Source of the DNA: Bimuria novae-zelandiae CBS 107.79
Taxonomy: Eukaryota; Ascomycota; Dothideomycetes; Pleosporales; Didymosphaeriaceae
Reading direction: 5' to 3'
Assembly (NCBI GenBank): GCA_010015655.1
Contig: ML976693.1
Coordinates: 194,977-258,976, forward strand
Length of the DNA: 64,000 bases
A model generated the notes under the pieces. It made no database searches. It worked only from the letters and a program-made list of their open reading frames with translations, and had not been told where the DNA came from. Positions 1-12,837 of this stretch are shown piece by piece. Made by a program: the position numbers and the translations under genes. Each line of letters begins with the position of its first letter. The stretch's first letter is position 1.

Positions 1-759
1 TATGGCCACGCCATATTCGCCCGTTAGCCCCAACCCGATCGATTTGTCGGCGATTAATACGCGGACTGAAAAGGCTTTTGGGTACCCTATATATGGGTAC
101 TGGACATTCTTCAACCAGACTGACGCAGCGAGCATTATTGAGCGCCATGTGAGTCATTCTCCATAGGCATTCGGGTATAAGGATTACTAACGTTGTGATT
201 AGCACGATTCTTTCACGACTCTTTTGTATCCGGAAGACCCGGCCATCTGGAAAACAATTGTCTGCCCTATTGGCAAGCTTAGGGCATGGCTCGAAGCTGA
301 CAAAGAGACAACTCGGGCCAGTTATATCTCGGACGAAGAATGGGATACCCACAGCAAGATTATGCTCAATGGGGGCTATACCGGTCCACTGAACTGGTAC
401 GTATCAATCTCCTGAAGACGAACCTCTTTGAAAGTTTGAGTAATGTTTTCTGCGACGTATAGTGTAAAAATTGGCCGTACACTTGCTAAAACTATGACCA
501 CAGGTACAAAGCTGCCATGGCTGGTCTGAACAAGTCGCCCACTCTAGACACCGCCCGTCAGGCCATCACAAAGCGTACCATCTTCATTTCCGGTGAAAAT
601 GACGCTATCGGTCGACCTGAGATTGCTCAGCAGACTGCAGATGAGGGGCGTAATTCTGGACTGCTGCCAAATGTCGAGACTTTCGTGGTGCCCGGTTCAA
701 GTCACTGGATGCAGGTCGAGAAGAGCAAGGAGGTATTAGCTATTTTGAAAAACTTGTGA
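1..759 (+). CDS. Soluble epoxide hydrolase-like alpha/beta hydrolase, 3' part
   Basis: Probably hydrolyses epoxides or related small substrates with an alpha/beta-hydrolase fold. Only the part from the cap domain to the C-terminus is in the window. Exons 1-148, 203-396 and 504-759 join in phase through introns 149-202 (GTGAGT...CTAAC...AG) and 397-503 (GTACGT...CAG). The cap segment shows the FGYPIYGYWTFF stretch common to this family. Near the end the acid region FISGENDAIG and the catalytic-His region PGSSHWMQVEKS are visible. The nucleophile region lies upstream, outside the window. The ATG at position 2 is probably an internal Met, because the family needs about 200 residues before this point. 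A bacterial-type haloalkane or fluoroacetate dehalogenase is the main alternative name. The fold is fairly certain; the substrate is not. Confidence 0.75.
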
Positions 760-1923
760 AGGAAACGAAAAGGGTTCACACGTAACGAATGCCGTGGAAT
801 AGGAATCTATTAGGAGCGGGAGAAAGCTGGTGGAAGGGCGAGTCGCAAGCCCGGCAGTGGCGCCGCACTAGCTTATATAGGCGGGTTCCCTCACCCATAG
901 AATCCATCACTCTTACACTCCACTTCGCATTCGCATACGTTTCATCAAAAGTAGGATCAGCGAAGAAGTACTTGCGTGCGCTGGAGCCCTGGAGAGTTTG
1001 GGTTATGTATGGGCGGACAGCCAAGTAAGTACCCTATTGTATTCTGAAAGCTTCAGATTTCGCAAACAGCTCATGCAACACAGACAACTACAATGCGATG
1101 GGCGCCAGGTTACAGCAACACACGTACAGAAGGGGGTAGAGGAGTTAATTCAGGTGCTAAGATTCTCTGGATTAAAAGCTGAGCATTCTTGGAATGGACA
1201 TGCGGTGCCTGGTCACCTGCTCGAACAAATACCACGATCGCAATCACCGAACGTGTTGTTCGGCTTATCCTTTGAGATTTCGCCGAAGAGTCCCTCTTCC
1301 TGCTACATTCTCTAGTTGTTAGAATCGTCAAGATCAATGTGGGTGGACGCGAAGCCTTGGAAAGTTGAGTCGGTCGGAGGTCCTGGGCTACCATGGGCAC
1401 CTAGGTAGGACCTCGACGCCTACATCGCCGAAGCAATCAACTTGCACTGCATTGTTACTGCCTACAAGATGGCCTAGATAAAGACGTCGAAGCCAAGTCG
1501 GAGTCGCCATTCCGAATGACTAAAATGCCTTTGAAATTAGAAGAGCTAGAAAGGAATATGGTATGACCGAACAGGTGTATATCAAAAACATTTGGAAAAG
1601 ACATACAATGAGGTTGAATGAATAAAAAAGACTCCAGTAACGTTTTCAACTTCAAGCGGTCGTGTCCAGGCACCAAGCTGTTGTTCGCGCGTCGGTCGTG
1701 TCTGCACGAGCGTCACCTTTCACCTGGGAAAACAGGCCTAGTTCAAGAAATTTCGCCCTTTTCCACGTGCCTACGCGTCGCTGTGTCGGCCGTCTATATC
1801 AGTGCGGCCACACGCGGTACTCCACATCCGATTTAAAACACACATAAGCCGTCCAGTCAAGATCTCACGTGTGCCCACCGACGGACCCCACTATCAGCTT
1901 GCTCTATCTCCCTGCTATTCAGC
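760..1923. other. Intergenic, no gene recognised
   Basis: Open frames here are short, lack family features and have no consistent splice structure. I see no RNA gene or repeat. It holds the 3' flank of the hydrolase gene and the promoter of the gene starting at 1924. Confidence 0.5.
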
Positions 1924-2683
1924 ATGACGCGCTATACAGAGATAGCCGCTCGCCTTGAGAACCTTCGTCCCATCGGTAGGACCAACCACAGCAGCTGAAA
2001 GACGCCATACATGTACTAACCTCTCCCATGAAGCAGACAGCGACTGTGATACCAGCATGTCCGAGCCCACGCGCTCTTCTCCTACAGCGACCGAGTTTGC
2101 CAATGCCACTGTCAAGAACAAGCAGGAGGAGATGACCGACATGTACGGCCCGGGCGACAGCGCCATCTACAGCGACACCGAGACCGAGATCGACGAGGCC
2201 ATTCCCGAACCGATGAGCATCCCAAAGATCACGCAGCCGCAACCGCAACCTACGCTCACTCTACCGGTCAAATACCCTTTCCTCACTACCGAGAACGGCT
2301 ACCCCGTCTTCCGCAAGCCCCTGTCCAAGCACTACAACCAGATGCACCGCGCAAGCATGACCAACGAGCGCGGCTTCATGGACCCTCGTATTACCGCCTT
2401 CGTCGACTACTGGACTAAGTTCTACATCGAGATCGGAAACGACCCACTCGGCCCAGCCGAGGGCGCGTTCCAGCTGCGTCTGGCCTGCAAGGTACGTGGT
2501 TTGGTCACCTATGGCACGATGGATAGGCTTGTGACGCGTCTGGTGGAGCGCGCCTTGAGGGATGCCGCGCGGGGATGGTCAGAGATCGCGGATACCGTGG
2601 GTAGGACCAAGTACCAGGATGCGCCGGGTTTACCTGAGGCAGTAGGCGCGTTCGACAAGGACTATGACAGCTTTTGGGAGTGA
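1924..2683 (+). CDS. Unrecognised protein, two exons
   Basis: Family not recognised. The best model is 233 residues: exon 1 at 1924-1975, an intron at 1976-2033 with a strong branch site (GTACTAACCT) ending in AAG, and exon 2 at 2034-2683. The downstream part is acidic and Pro/Gln-rich, with a run of alternating Gln-Pro, followed by a compact C-terminal half rich in aromatic and charged residues (FVDYWTKFYIEIGNDPLG). No signal peptide or membrane segment is visible. If the intron is not real, the first in-frame ATG is at 2057, giving 208 residues. The long GC-rich frame with no breaks makes coding likely. Confidence 0.6.
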
Positions 2684-3627
2684 ATACCTAGGTACTAGGC
2701 TGCCCGGGTGTGGAAGCTTTGTGCTGGGTTGATTCCGTAAAGACACCATTGGTCTATGATCATTTGTAAGTCACATGTATTTTCGGCGTTGTATTCAAAT
2801 GTTGGGTCGGAGTTGGATTATGGAACGGCAATCTTTCATGGGAACTGTTTTGATCAGACCACGTTGTTGTGGGTCTTTCGAACCGGCTTGTGGTAAAAAT
2901 GGAATGAGGCATCTCAGAGATGTCACTTGTTCCGTACTGGTGATACCGAGCTATAATGCAATACAGCAAGTACCTCATATTTTCTCACGTCTTCCCGATG
3001 TGCATAGCTGGTAACATCGCGTCTGTAAGCAGTCATCATCAGAAGCCTCTTAACTCAATGCTATTCTGACTAGTGCGCGGCTCCTCCTTCAACTTGCACC
3101 TCTTCCTCGCTTCCCTTCTACGACTAACATCTTAACAATCGTAAATCCCATTACACATTGCCGAGGGGACCCTTGTATTAAACCAAAACTGGTCGAACTA
3201 CACAGCGACTTCGACACCGAGGCACAACTGATCGAAACACGCCTCGCGAACGTCTAGTACAGATTGCTCAAGCCAACCCGCAATATTATTGTAACCACCG
3301 GAAATGACGTCGCTGTCAAGTGATGTTTTGGTGAGTATAGTATACCATGGGAGTGGTGGCATTCGATACGTGGTTTTGGGTGGGAGTCTGGTATGACTAT
3401 AAAAAAGATATTATCACTACGAGTCCAAGCGAGGAACAAAAACAAAGGCTAGAGCAGTAGTAGAATGCAGCCTCTTTCGCGTACTCAACCTTTTCCGTCC
3501 AAAAAAGTGCATACCAAAACCGCCCTTTAGCCAGCTCCAAAAAACTGAACTTACTCGAAACTTAACATATACGGGCAAAAAGAAAGCTATACCTACCTTC
3601 AATCGTCGCAAAAATCAAACTGAATGA
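2684..3627. other. Intergenic, no gene recognised
   Basis: No open frame with convincing coding character on either strand, and no repeat. It ends at the tRNA gene. Confidence 0.5.
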
Positions 3628-3713
3628 GGTCGTGCCCGGAATCGAACCGGGGTTGCCGGAATGCTTCTAAAAGACATCAGAATCCGGAGTGATAACCGCT
3701 ACACTACACAACC
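3628..3713 (-). tRNA. tRNA-Gln (anticodon CUG) with short intron
   Basis: Read on the minus strand the sequence folds as a tRNA. The acceptor arm GGTTGTG pairs with CACGACC (one G-T). The D-arm reads TAGTGTAGCGGTTATCAC. The anticodon stem CCGGA/TCCGG encloses TTCTGA, giving anticodon CTG, and the T-arm CCCGG-TTCGATT-CCGGG is perfect. About 15 extra bases sit just 3' of the anticodon (after position 37), the standard place for a eukaryotic tRNA intron. The D-arm and T-arm closely resemble fungal tRNA-Gln. It decodes CAG. Confidence 0.9.
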
Positions 3714-4691
3714 TGTTGCGGAAGTGAATTAATCATCTCGACGAGGCAAAGAACATTTGTAACAACAGTTTAAGAAACAAAAATATAGAAAGGCTAAAAT
3801 CGGAGAGCAAAAGGAAGTGAAGGTAGGCTAGTGAGGATCGAGACCGGAGAGGTTGGCGATGGTGGGGTATTTTTGAGGTGAAGGTGGGCCTGTTTCGCTA
3901 AAGTTACCTTATTTCTAAAAATATGTACGGCGCGACAACTCCTGCCCACAGAAGGACTGTAGATCGCAAAGCTTTTACAACCAATTTAATATCTACTAAA
4001 GGAAAAGGCAAGGACACGAGTAATACATTGCGTCCGCTAGCGATAACATACGCCAAGGTGGCAGTGTCCTGGCAAGTTTTATGCACTTTTAAGCAGCGTT
4101 CAGTGGTTGGATGACGAAATAGAATTGCATAGATGTTCGTGATGATATAGTAATTGTCACATATTCTGGCCATGTCCCGTTGGGTCCTTGGTAGGGTCTT
4201 GGCGTGGAGTGAGTGGTACATGAGCTGGTGTGTGTTGTGGTAGAATTGGTTGTGAAATTATGGTCAAAATGTATGTTCTATGCCGGTGTCTAACGCTTCA
4301 TGGATGGTGTATATACGATGGAGCATGCTTATGCTTTGGGCAGAGATGGGTCACCAGCTTAAAATGTTACTCTAGAGCCACCGGCTACGTTTCGCTAGGA
4401 TTTCTACTCTGAGGAGGTTCTCCTCGAACGCGGAACTGATTCATAGTAGCGAGATCAAAGTTCCTAATTTATGCGAGACTTCTGGGATCGTTCTCGTTGT
4501 CTCGCGCTCCGTCGGGACCTGATCTTCCCCAACCACAGCAGAGGGAACACTTCGCGCTGATGGTCCCTTGTACTCTGAGCCAGGCTGTCATCTCCAGGGC
4601 TCGGTTTCGGTCAAGTGCATCCAGGAGAGTGAACAATACTGATAGTATATCGTCTGACCATTAAAGTGTCCGAGAGCCGCAATGCTCGTAC
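3714..4691. other. Intergenic, no gene recognised
   Basis: Only short open frames of no recognisable family. It contains the 3' flank of the kinase gene that ends at 4692. Confidence 0.5.
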
Positions 4692-6034
<1,343 letters not shown>

Positions 6035-6364
6035 TTACCGCAGCCTCCTGGCTTCACGCTCAGACTCAAGCAAGCAGAGAATGTCGTTCTCGCGGACTGC
6101 CCATCGTTAGCCGTCCATCACTGTTCTCAACCGACTTCTCAGGTGTGCGTACCAGGGCCCTTGACGTTACGGATGATGCTTCGCGTGGTGTCGTCCATGA
6201 ATTCGACGCGGCATTGGGTAACACCACCACGAGAGCCTGCCCAAGTCAGAATACATCCTCATATCCAGCATTCCTCATCGAATGGGTGCCGTAGACGACG
6301 TACCGGTGCGACCGAGAACGCGGGTGACCTTGACGAGCTTGACGGGCACCTTGGCGGTATCCAT
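6035..6364 (-). CDS. RPS28: 40S ribosomal protein eS28
   Basis: Small-subunit ribosomal protein at the mRNA exit/decoding side of the 40S subunit. Three short exons on the minus strand, 6364-6304, 6236-6153 and 6096-6035, join in phase to 68 residues, the normal size. Exon 1 reads [19 protein letters not shown], exon 2 gives [20 protein letters not shown], and exon 3 ends in [12 protein letters not shown] followed by TAA. The introns (67 and 56 nt) have GTACGT and GTACGC donors, CAG acceptors, and in the second a GCTAACG branch. A further intron probably lies just before the start (about 6374-6426, GTACGT...GCAG), a common arrangement in fungal ribosomal protein genes. Each exon is too short to stand out as an open frame; recognition rests on the protein sequence. 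Confidence 0.95.
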
Positions 6365-6426
6365 GATTGCAGACTGCGCACGTCAGTAGTCGCATTAAGA
6401 AGTGGCCAGTCTCATTGTGAACGTAC

Positions 6427-7731
6427 TGTGAGAAGTCGTGCGACAGGTGCTTTATCTGGGTATCGGGTGTGGTGTTGAGCGTGCAGGTGACGTTTGGCGA
6501 CGGCGAGGTTCCAAGAGCAAAATCGATGTGCGAGAACAGAAGCGACAGGTGAAAATCCGCGCTAGTGCTAAACAGCTCTAGTGGCTTACTTTAGCGCAGT
6601 CAAGCCAAGTCGACGCCTCTGCGCTCCGGAATTACTGTGTTTGACTGGCAATGACCTATCGAAGGTATTCATTTTGGAAATTCTCTTCACTTCTTCCAGC
6701 ATATCACAAGTGCCGTTGCAGCTTAAGGATGTCGTTACAATCCAGCCTTCTAAATGATCGAGAACCTCAGCATGGACGACAAAGCCACGTGAACATGCGT
6801 CCACGAAGGTGACGGATTGATCCCTCGGGCTCTTCAAAATCTAGGGCTGAGCCGAATTGATCTCGCAATCTGGCTCCCCTTTCGACAACGGTAGCTTAAT
6901 TGCCCTGACCGAAGCTCTGGTGACCCACTGTCCCAAATAACAAGGGTTGGGACTTTGTGCATCTGCATCAGGACTGTTATATGGAACTTCTGCTGAAGAC
7001 GAGGACGCTCGAAGGATCCCGTCATAGGAATCATTGAAGTGAATATTCCAATCAGTAACATGGTGTTCTGACCTCGTCCACCCAGCACAGGACATAGGCA
7101 GATCGCGCCAATGCGATTATCACACCAACTATGCCTGCGTAATGGGCCACGAGGACTGTGGGAAACATCCCGCCATCCCACACGAATCCCCAGGGCTTCC
7201 GCATTCACAACTCCTTCCTTAAGACAGATAGTGTAGCGGGCGTCTCAGATGTCGCGCCTTGACATGCTCATTGTTGACAACTTCCAATCGGGAGCACCAA
7301 AGACATTCTAGAAACTGGTATCGCACCGTTTCATCGCTCTCATTTGACGAAACTTCTGCACTGTCCATACTGGTGCGACGTTGTCTGGCTAGCAGGGTTC
7401 ACATAGCCGTACGAGATACAAGTCTGCAGGCGCGGACCGAGCGATTCGCCGGCGCGGAAGACGGCAGCTATATTCGGTCCACTTTACCAACCGGAAAGCC
7501 ATCGAAGACGCTTGTGTTTTGGATGATCATAATACGTACTCAAGTAGAGGAGAGGGTGGTTCTCCGCGCGCATTCGCGGATGTCGTGTCTCACATTATTG
7601 AGTTGCGACCGGTTCCGTCTTGATGTGGAACATACTCGTTTCATGCAACCAAAGTGTACGACAGATCAGCAAACACCACCACCATGTTGTTTTGCGCGTC
7701 AAAAATGAAGCCAACTAGCAAGGTGCGTTTG
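6427..7731. other. Intergenic, no firm gene
   Basis: No gene recognised apart from one weak small open frame (7052-7204, minus). It ends at the left end of the first Tc1-like element. Confidence 0.4.
7052..7204 (-). CDS. Possible small membrane protein or single exon
   Basis: A 50-residue ATG frame. After a Trp-rich start (MRKPWGFVWDGG) it has one clearly hydrophobic stretch (HYAGIVGVIIALARSAYVL) that could span a membrane. It has no recognised family. It might be one exon of a larger decayed gene, or chance. No Kozak or expression evidence can be judged from sequence alone. Confidence 0.2.
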   Translation of the reverse strand: MRKPWGFVWDGGMFPTVLVAHYAGIVGVIIALARSAYVLCWVDEVRTPCY

Positions 7732-7839
7732 CTGTGGTATCAGGCAAAAGTGAGGTGAGTGGCCCGCGCACAACAGGGGTGTCGCCAAGATGCCGAGCCA
7801 TGTAAATTTCGCACGCTTGTCCTCTTTTATGTATAAATT

Positions 7840-8860
7840 TTAGTACCTAGTGTGACCACCTTTCGCATTAATTACAGCCTAGTATCTAGCTAGCATGCTC
7901 TTAATAAGCTCCCTAAATACTTTACTTCTAATCAAGTCCTACGCTTCCTATATAATATTACGTAGCTAGCTATATATACGCTGCTTACCCCTAAGTAAAT
8001 TAAAATAATACTACTTAATATAGTCCTTTATCTTATTCTACACTACCTTAATTAGGTTAAGATCTGGCGAGAACGCTAGCTAAAAAATAGGGTAAATTCC
8101 TCTTAATTAAAGCTCTTTAATTATATAAGTAGTAGCGTGTCTAGGAGCGCTATCTTGCATAAATTAAAGATATAGATTAAGGCGTAGCTATTTATAAACG
8201 AGAGGTATAACTCTCTTATAATAGCTCTCCTTATTAATACTCTTCTATTCCTTTTCTTAGAACACTGATGGCCCCTTTGTTGTACCTAAGAAGTAACCCT
8301 AGAACATCTAGCTACGCTTCTTACGTAGTTTCTTAATAATATAAAAGGGATCTAATTCCTCTCTAGGGCACCTAGTAACCTACTTCTTATAATACTAGTT
8401 ATTAGTTACCTAAGTTTTGTCGCTCTAGAGGATTATATACTACTACTAGGGAGACTAGTTAGCGTAAGCTTTTACCCACGCAAGGCGTAGCTAACGATTC
8501 TTTTTAGTAAAAGGAGGCTTAGTAAGAGTAACGTGGCAAGTATACCCCCTACTTTATAAAGTATTCTAAATTACGTATTTACTAACGCCCTAGTAAGTAA
8601 AGGGACCCTCTATAAGGCGTAGAAAACTTATCTACCTCCCCTCTTAAGAGGATTTAATAAATTCTTTAAGCTAGTCTACTTGTTTATTTATAAGGGAGGG
8701 TAGATAACTAGTACGCTTCTTTAGCGTAACGCGTGCGCTAGTAATTACGCAGGCAACTTATTTCTCTAAGACCTTAAGAAGGTTAGTAATAAATAGGTAA
8801 GTGTGCCTAGCTAGACGCAAGGTGCGTATCTAGAGGCATTAGTCGCGAGTAAGGTATCGA
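7840..8860 (-). pseudogene. Tc1-like transposase remnant
   Basis: Reading the minus strand, the C-terminus AVINAKGGHTRY then TAA (7840-7842) is the standard Tc1 ending. Upstream are the catalytic-region remnants QDSAPRHA (normally QDNAPxH) near 8130-8160 and LAFSPDLNLIK near 8050-8080, where the expected Trp and Glu codons have become TAG and AAG. Many TAG/TAA stops replace likely Trp/Gln codons, as expected of RIP, so it cannot make an active enzyme. The N-terminal limit is approximate. Confidence 0.85.
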
Positions 8861-9009
8861 CGAGTTAGTGTTAATAGGGGAGACATTGTGGTGATGTTGT
8901 GGTAGACAGCACACGACAGAGGTACAAGCATTATCATATAAATTACATAGAGCTAATGGTATTTCTGTTTAGTGGCGTCCGTTTTGTATCGAGTCAGGCA
9001 TCCCTGCTA

Positions 9010-9048
9010 TGCGCGGGCCACTCACCTCACTTTTGCCTGATACCACAG
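9010..9048. repeat. Right terminal inverted repeat of Tc1-like copy 1
   Basis: Exact reverse complement of 7732-7770. Confidence 0.95.
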
Positions 9049-9655
9049 TAGAATGCGAGGTAGGACTCGTAATGAACCTAACAACCACAAGCCTTATTTT
9101 AAGGCTTGTTCTTTATTAGATAAACCAAAGTGATCCCGTAGATCAAGTTGGGTCGCATTGCTCCCGTCTCCAAGGGACCCATTACCATTTCTCAATTGTG
9201 GAACCTCTGAAAGCTAGCACACGGATCCCTACGATCCGCAACCGCTAGGCCTCCCTGGGTGCGTCCCATCGATCTTTCAAAAATTCGTCCGTATGTTTCA
9301 AGTCTCAAAAGCCGACAAAAGGGTCTTCCAATTCTTGCGAGACTTGTTTTGACATGCCTCTTGGCGCGGCCAATGCCTAGTTCCGACAAAACAACCGCGA
9401 GTTAATCCTTCGCAACGGGAATCTTGTGACTGGGCAAGTATCAAGAAGACAGTGCACTATTGCTCGGACCTCTGGGTCCAAGGAAGAATTGCCCCTGCCC
9501 AAAGCTTCGGCGTTGCCACCGCTACAGGTCAGCCAGCGCATTCATTTCTAACCAAGAGGAGGATAACTGGAAGGATTCATTCATCTGGTACCCCACTGTC
9601 GGTGACTTGGCTTTATTTCTACATTCATATCGATGCAATAGCACTCCGTGCGGAC
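9049..9655. other. Intergenic, no gene recognised
   Basis: Lies between the transposon and the Pth11-like gene. An open frame runs through into that gene's first exons, but its upstream part resembles nothing. It probably contains the promoter of the gene at 9656. Confidence 0.4.
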
Positions 9656-10951
9656 ATGCCCCCCAATTTAGCACTGTATCCGCGGCAAAGCTTCTCGGTC
9701 CCTCATGTAAGTTGAACAGCTTGTCCTGCATTGAGAGGGTCGTTAATGTGCTGAAGGCGCCTGGGTTCATACCTCTTCCACCACCGCGCCTATTTGACGA
9801 GTCACGCGCCTTGGACATCGTTGCTGGAAATGCGCTCCTTCAACTCGTAGGAACTCTTCTCTTCTCCACGCGAGCATATTCTCGCCTGGTCCTCATAAAG
9901 TCCTGGAAGCTAGAGGACTCGTTGCTCGTAATTGCATGGGTAAGCCGTTCATTCCAATCATGGCGCCTGTTGTGCTTACCTCTGTAAGCTACTTGCTACT
10001 GCGTTCAGCATATGCCAGTATGGTCAAGTTAGTCACGGCGCGGGTCATCACTTAGCAGTTGTTCTTCACAACAACCCTCTGGACGCCGTAGAGGGTCAGA
10101 AATGGGCGTTTGCTGGCAATCTAATCCTCTTTCCAGCACTAGCATTCCCCAAACTTAGCATCTGCAGCGCATACTCACGCATTTTCAGTGAGGGTCTTCT
10201 CAATCGACGAATGATACAAGGTTTGATGGTCTTGATCGCAATCCCTGCGATACCAATCTTCTTCCTGAACGTCTTTCAGTGTCAGCCCATACAGGTATTC
10301 TGGACAGAAGGGCGGCCAGCTGCCAAATGCCGTATCCTCGGGGACTTCAGGGCTATCTACATTCACGGAGCCATCAACGTCTTCGCTGACATAGCACTCG
10401 TGATCATTGTACTCCCTCGGGTGCTAGAACTGCGTGTCAGCTCTCGACAAAGATGGGCATTGGTCAGCATAGTTGGGTTTGGGTTGCTCGCCGCAGTAGC
10501 CGGAATTACACGAATGGCACGCCTCAACCTGACGCTATCAAAACCGAATTTCGACGCTAGCTGGGACGCCTACGACATTTCCATCTGGACTTCGACCGAG
10601 ATCTACGTCAGCTTGGTTTGCGCGGCTGCTCCGGGAATCAAGCCTGTGGTGTCGCTTGTGTTGCCAAAGATAACTGGCGCGTCGCTCGCAAGTAAAACGC
10701 GTACGAGAACGAGAGAGGGCCAGGATGCGCCCATCGAACTCTTTGCAAAAATGAAACGGGAAACTATCGGTAGCGCAAGGACAAGGACGAGGACAAATAC
10801 GCATGGCAGTATCTTAGATGCAGGAGACGGGTTGTATTCGCAAGTTGGGGAAGAATTGGACAGAGAGTCGGTGGACTTAAGAGATGAAGGCTCTGGAAGG
10901 GGACATAGGAGAAGAGAGTCAGATGTATTGATTATTCAGACGAATGTTTGA
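9656..10951 (+). CDS. Seven-helix SAT4/Pth11-like integral membrane protein (fungal rhodopsin-like domain)
   Basis: Predicted plasma-membrane protein of the large fungal Pth11/SAT4-like family; some members are GPCR-like sensors, but the ligand here is unknown. Model: exons 9656-9706, 9757-9939 and 9989-10951, giving 398 residues. Introns are 50 and 49 nt with GTAAGT and GTAAGC donors. Family landmarks in order: RAYSRLVLIKSWKLEDSLLV in helix 2-3, GQVSHGAGHH, EGQKWAFAGNLILFPALAFP, SICSAYSRIF, then FQCQPIQVFWT with its conserved Cys, later NVFADIALVIIVLPRV, and PGIKPVVSLVLP at the end of helix 7. A cytoplasmic tail rich in Arg/Thr and acidic residues follows. The first exon is the least certain. 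No CFEM domain is visible at the N-terminus. Confidence 0.82.
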
Positions 10952-11748
10952 TGAAGTCGAAAGCTCACAAGTAACCACCCGCCTTTATGCCGCTTGATGC
11001 ATTCCGTACATTTCGACCTTCCGACCATGCTATATAGAATTTGGAATTAGAGACCTAGGTCTGCACCACATATCGCTTATGATTCCCTTTTACAAGTTAT
11101 GTCCAAATGTTGCTCTCATGGAGCTCGTCTATCTACTTGCGTAGACCTTGATTGCAAAGGTGCTCAAGTCATCTCCGGCCAGGTAGCCTCAGCAAACCTT
11201 TTTTATATATGTTGTAGGCTTCCTTCCCAATGCAATCCTGCCACGAATGAAAAGCATACCAGTGAGTCGGATGTCCGCTGCTCAAGTCCATTTGCTCCCA
11301 GAATGCTCTGTCCGCCAGCTTGCAGAGCATACAAAGCACGATCAACCACAATCTCGAGCCTGCAGAAGCCAGCGCCTCCTGTCCGACAGCGGACTACGCT
11401 TCCATCTCCGACATGACGATAGCCGCGCTCGGCTCCTCTATGAGTATCTCCCCTCTGTTAAGCTTGTTCATCTTTATAAAAGCACTTTCAGCATGCAACC
11501 TTAGGTGCCTGACACTGAAAAATTCGAAGAACTAGCATGCAGGAGCGTGAAACCAGTTAATGGATGCAGCAGTCCCGGTGCCACAAATGTGTATACTGCG
11601 AAGACAATCATCCAGGGCCACTCTTTTGAATAGTTATTTTGCTACAATTGTAGAGCATGCTTTTCAATAAAGCATGCCACTGCGCCTCTTGGACTATCAA
11701 ATAAACGTTGAGAAGATCTGATGTGCCACCGGGTGTAAACAAGGCCGT
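10952..11748. other. Convergent intergenic region, no gene recognised
   Basis: Lies between the 3' ends of the Pth11-like and cyclotransferase-like genes. Overlapping short open frames around 11.1-11.5 kb show no family features. Confidence 0.5.
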
Positions 11749-12837
11749 CTAAACTGTATCTCCAGCATCTTCCCTATTTTGCAACCATCCCTTCAACCTC
11801 CCGATCCTTCTCCACTCCCTCTTATCCATAGATTCGGGTATTCTGTCCGACGTCTCGCTGCCCTCAGTCCTTTCTCCGTCCCCGAACGCCTGCTTGAAAG
11901 CAGCGTCGTAGCTGCCCCACATCCCCACGAAGAGCAACTTCGCAAGCTGCGCCAACCATGGTGGACTTCTTCCTCTATCGTCTTGAAATTGTGCGTTGAG
12001 TGTAAACAGCATCTGCAACAACGGCCACCATATCGCGGCAAACGCCGTCTTGCCTATCTGCTGCCGCTTGGTCGTAATCGTATACGTCCGAATATCATTC
12101 AGGTATTTCTGGTATTCGCGCGGGAGCGACAGTTCGGCAGCGCCCGTCGTGATAAGATTAAGGTAGCGCGCCGAAGGCTGCGCATACGAAGGATCAGGAC
12201 GAGCGTGCGCCTCTGCCGCAGGCGCGAACAGCGTGCGCGCGACGAATCGCTGCGTTGTAGGCTTCTCGGGTACAGTATCGCCATCCGGCAGCGGGTAGCA
12301 GTCCACCGGTATATCTTGGTATCCGGCGCCGCCACCTTCGGTCGCGATGATGTGCGCGTAGTCGCTCGGCGTGACTTCGTACACGCAGCCCACGAGGCCT
12401 TTCTTCCAACGGTCTTTGTGGTAGTCTGCGTCCTCCACAGGGTCGCGCATCGCTGTGTTGCCGAAACATGGCTCGAGGTAGGGGACGCCGGGGAGGTCGA
12501 AGGTCAAGCGCAACGATGGGACGACGACGTTGATCTGCGAGAGCGGCTTGATGCCGCGCTTGCCTCTGAATATCTCGTTGCATAGGTTTGACCCATATGC
12601 GAGGTATAAAACGGTTTTCCCCTTCTTGCCTGCAGCATTTATATCGGATGTCGTGATAGAGGGTTCGGTTAGGGAAGCATCGCGACGGGCCTGCGAGGTC
12701 TCCGAGACGCGAGGATAGACGATTGTGGACTCATTGCGACGTTCAAGAACATTCAGGTAATCGTTGACGCGCTTGAGCCAGCATTGCGATGCTTGCTCCT
12801 GACGATCGTCACGCAGGTGGTGGTACCGGGGGCTCAT
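11749..12837 (-). CDS. Gamma-glutamylcyclotransferase-like protein
   Basis: A 362-residue single-exon protein with the fold that converts gamma-glutamyl groups to 5-oxoproline in glutathione turnover. The hallmark substrate-binding loop YLAYGSNL is near residues 78-85. Later LVGCVYEVTPSDYAHIIATEG matches the barrel and catalytic-Glu region of fungal members, and the RYLNLITTGAAELSLPREY block is typical of the long fungal subgroup. The C-terminal half (WWPLLQMLFTLNAQFQD) has a hydrophobic helix. Related enzymes occur in gliotoxin-type clusters (GliK) but also alone; no NRPS gene is nearby, so a housekeeping or detoxification role is as likely. ATG at 12837; no intron needed. Confidence 0.8.
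   Translation of the reverse strand: MSPRYHHLRDDRQEQASQCWLKRVNDYLNVLERRNESTIVYPRVSETSQARRDASLTEPSITTSDINAAGKKGKTVLYLAYGSNLCNEIFRGKRGIKPLSQINVVVPSLRLTFDLPGVPYLEPCFGNTAMRDPVEDADYHKDRWKKGLVGCVYEVTPSDYAHIIATEGGGAGYQDIPVDCYPLPDGDTVPEKPTTQRFVARTLFAPAAEAHARPDPSYAQPSARYLNLITTGAAELSLPREYQKYLNDIRTYTITTKRQQIGKTAFAAIWWPLLQMLFTLNAQFQDDRGRSPPWLAQLAKLLFVGMWGSYDAAFKQAFGDGERTEGSETSDRIPESMDKREWRRIGRLKGWLQNREDAGDTV

Larger units (their letters stand above)
7732..9048 (-). mobile_element. Tc1/mariner-like DNA transposon, copy 1 (RIP-degraded)
   Basis: A 1317-bp element bounded by inverted repeats. The first 39 bp (CTGTGGTATCAGG...GGCCCGCGCA) are matched exactly, inverted, at 9010-9048, and similarity continues for about another 10 bp with transitions. 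TA follows the right end; the left flank is TG, so only one side of the expected TA duplication is kept. The interior is AT-rich with a stop-ridden transposase on the minus strand. The second copy at 17749-19029 shares both ends and the whole interior. Confidence 0.92.

Noticed and set aside
11779..12585. A 268-codon Arg-rich plus-strand frame
   Set aside because: Antisense to the cyclotransferase-like gene; composition is extreme Arg, with no family features.
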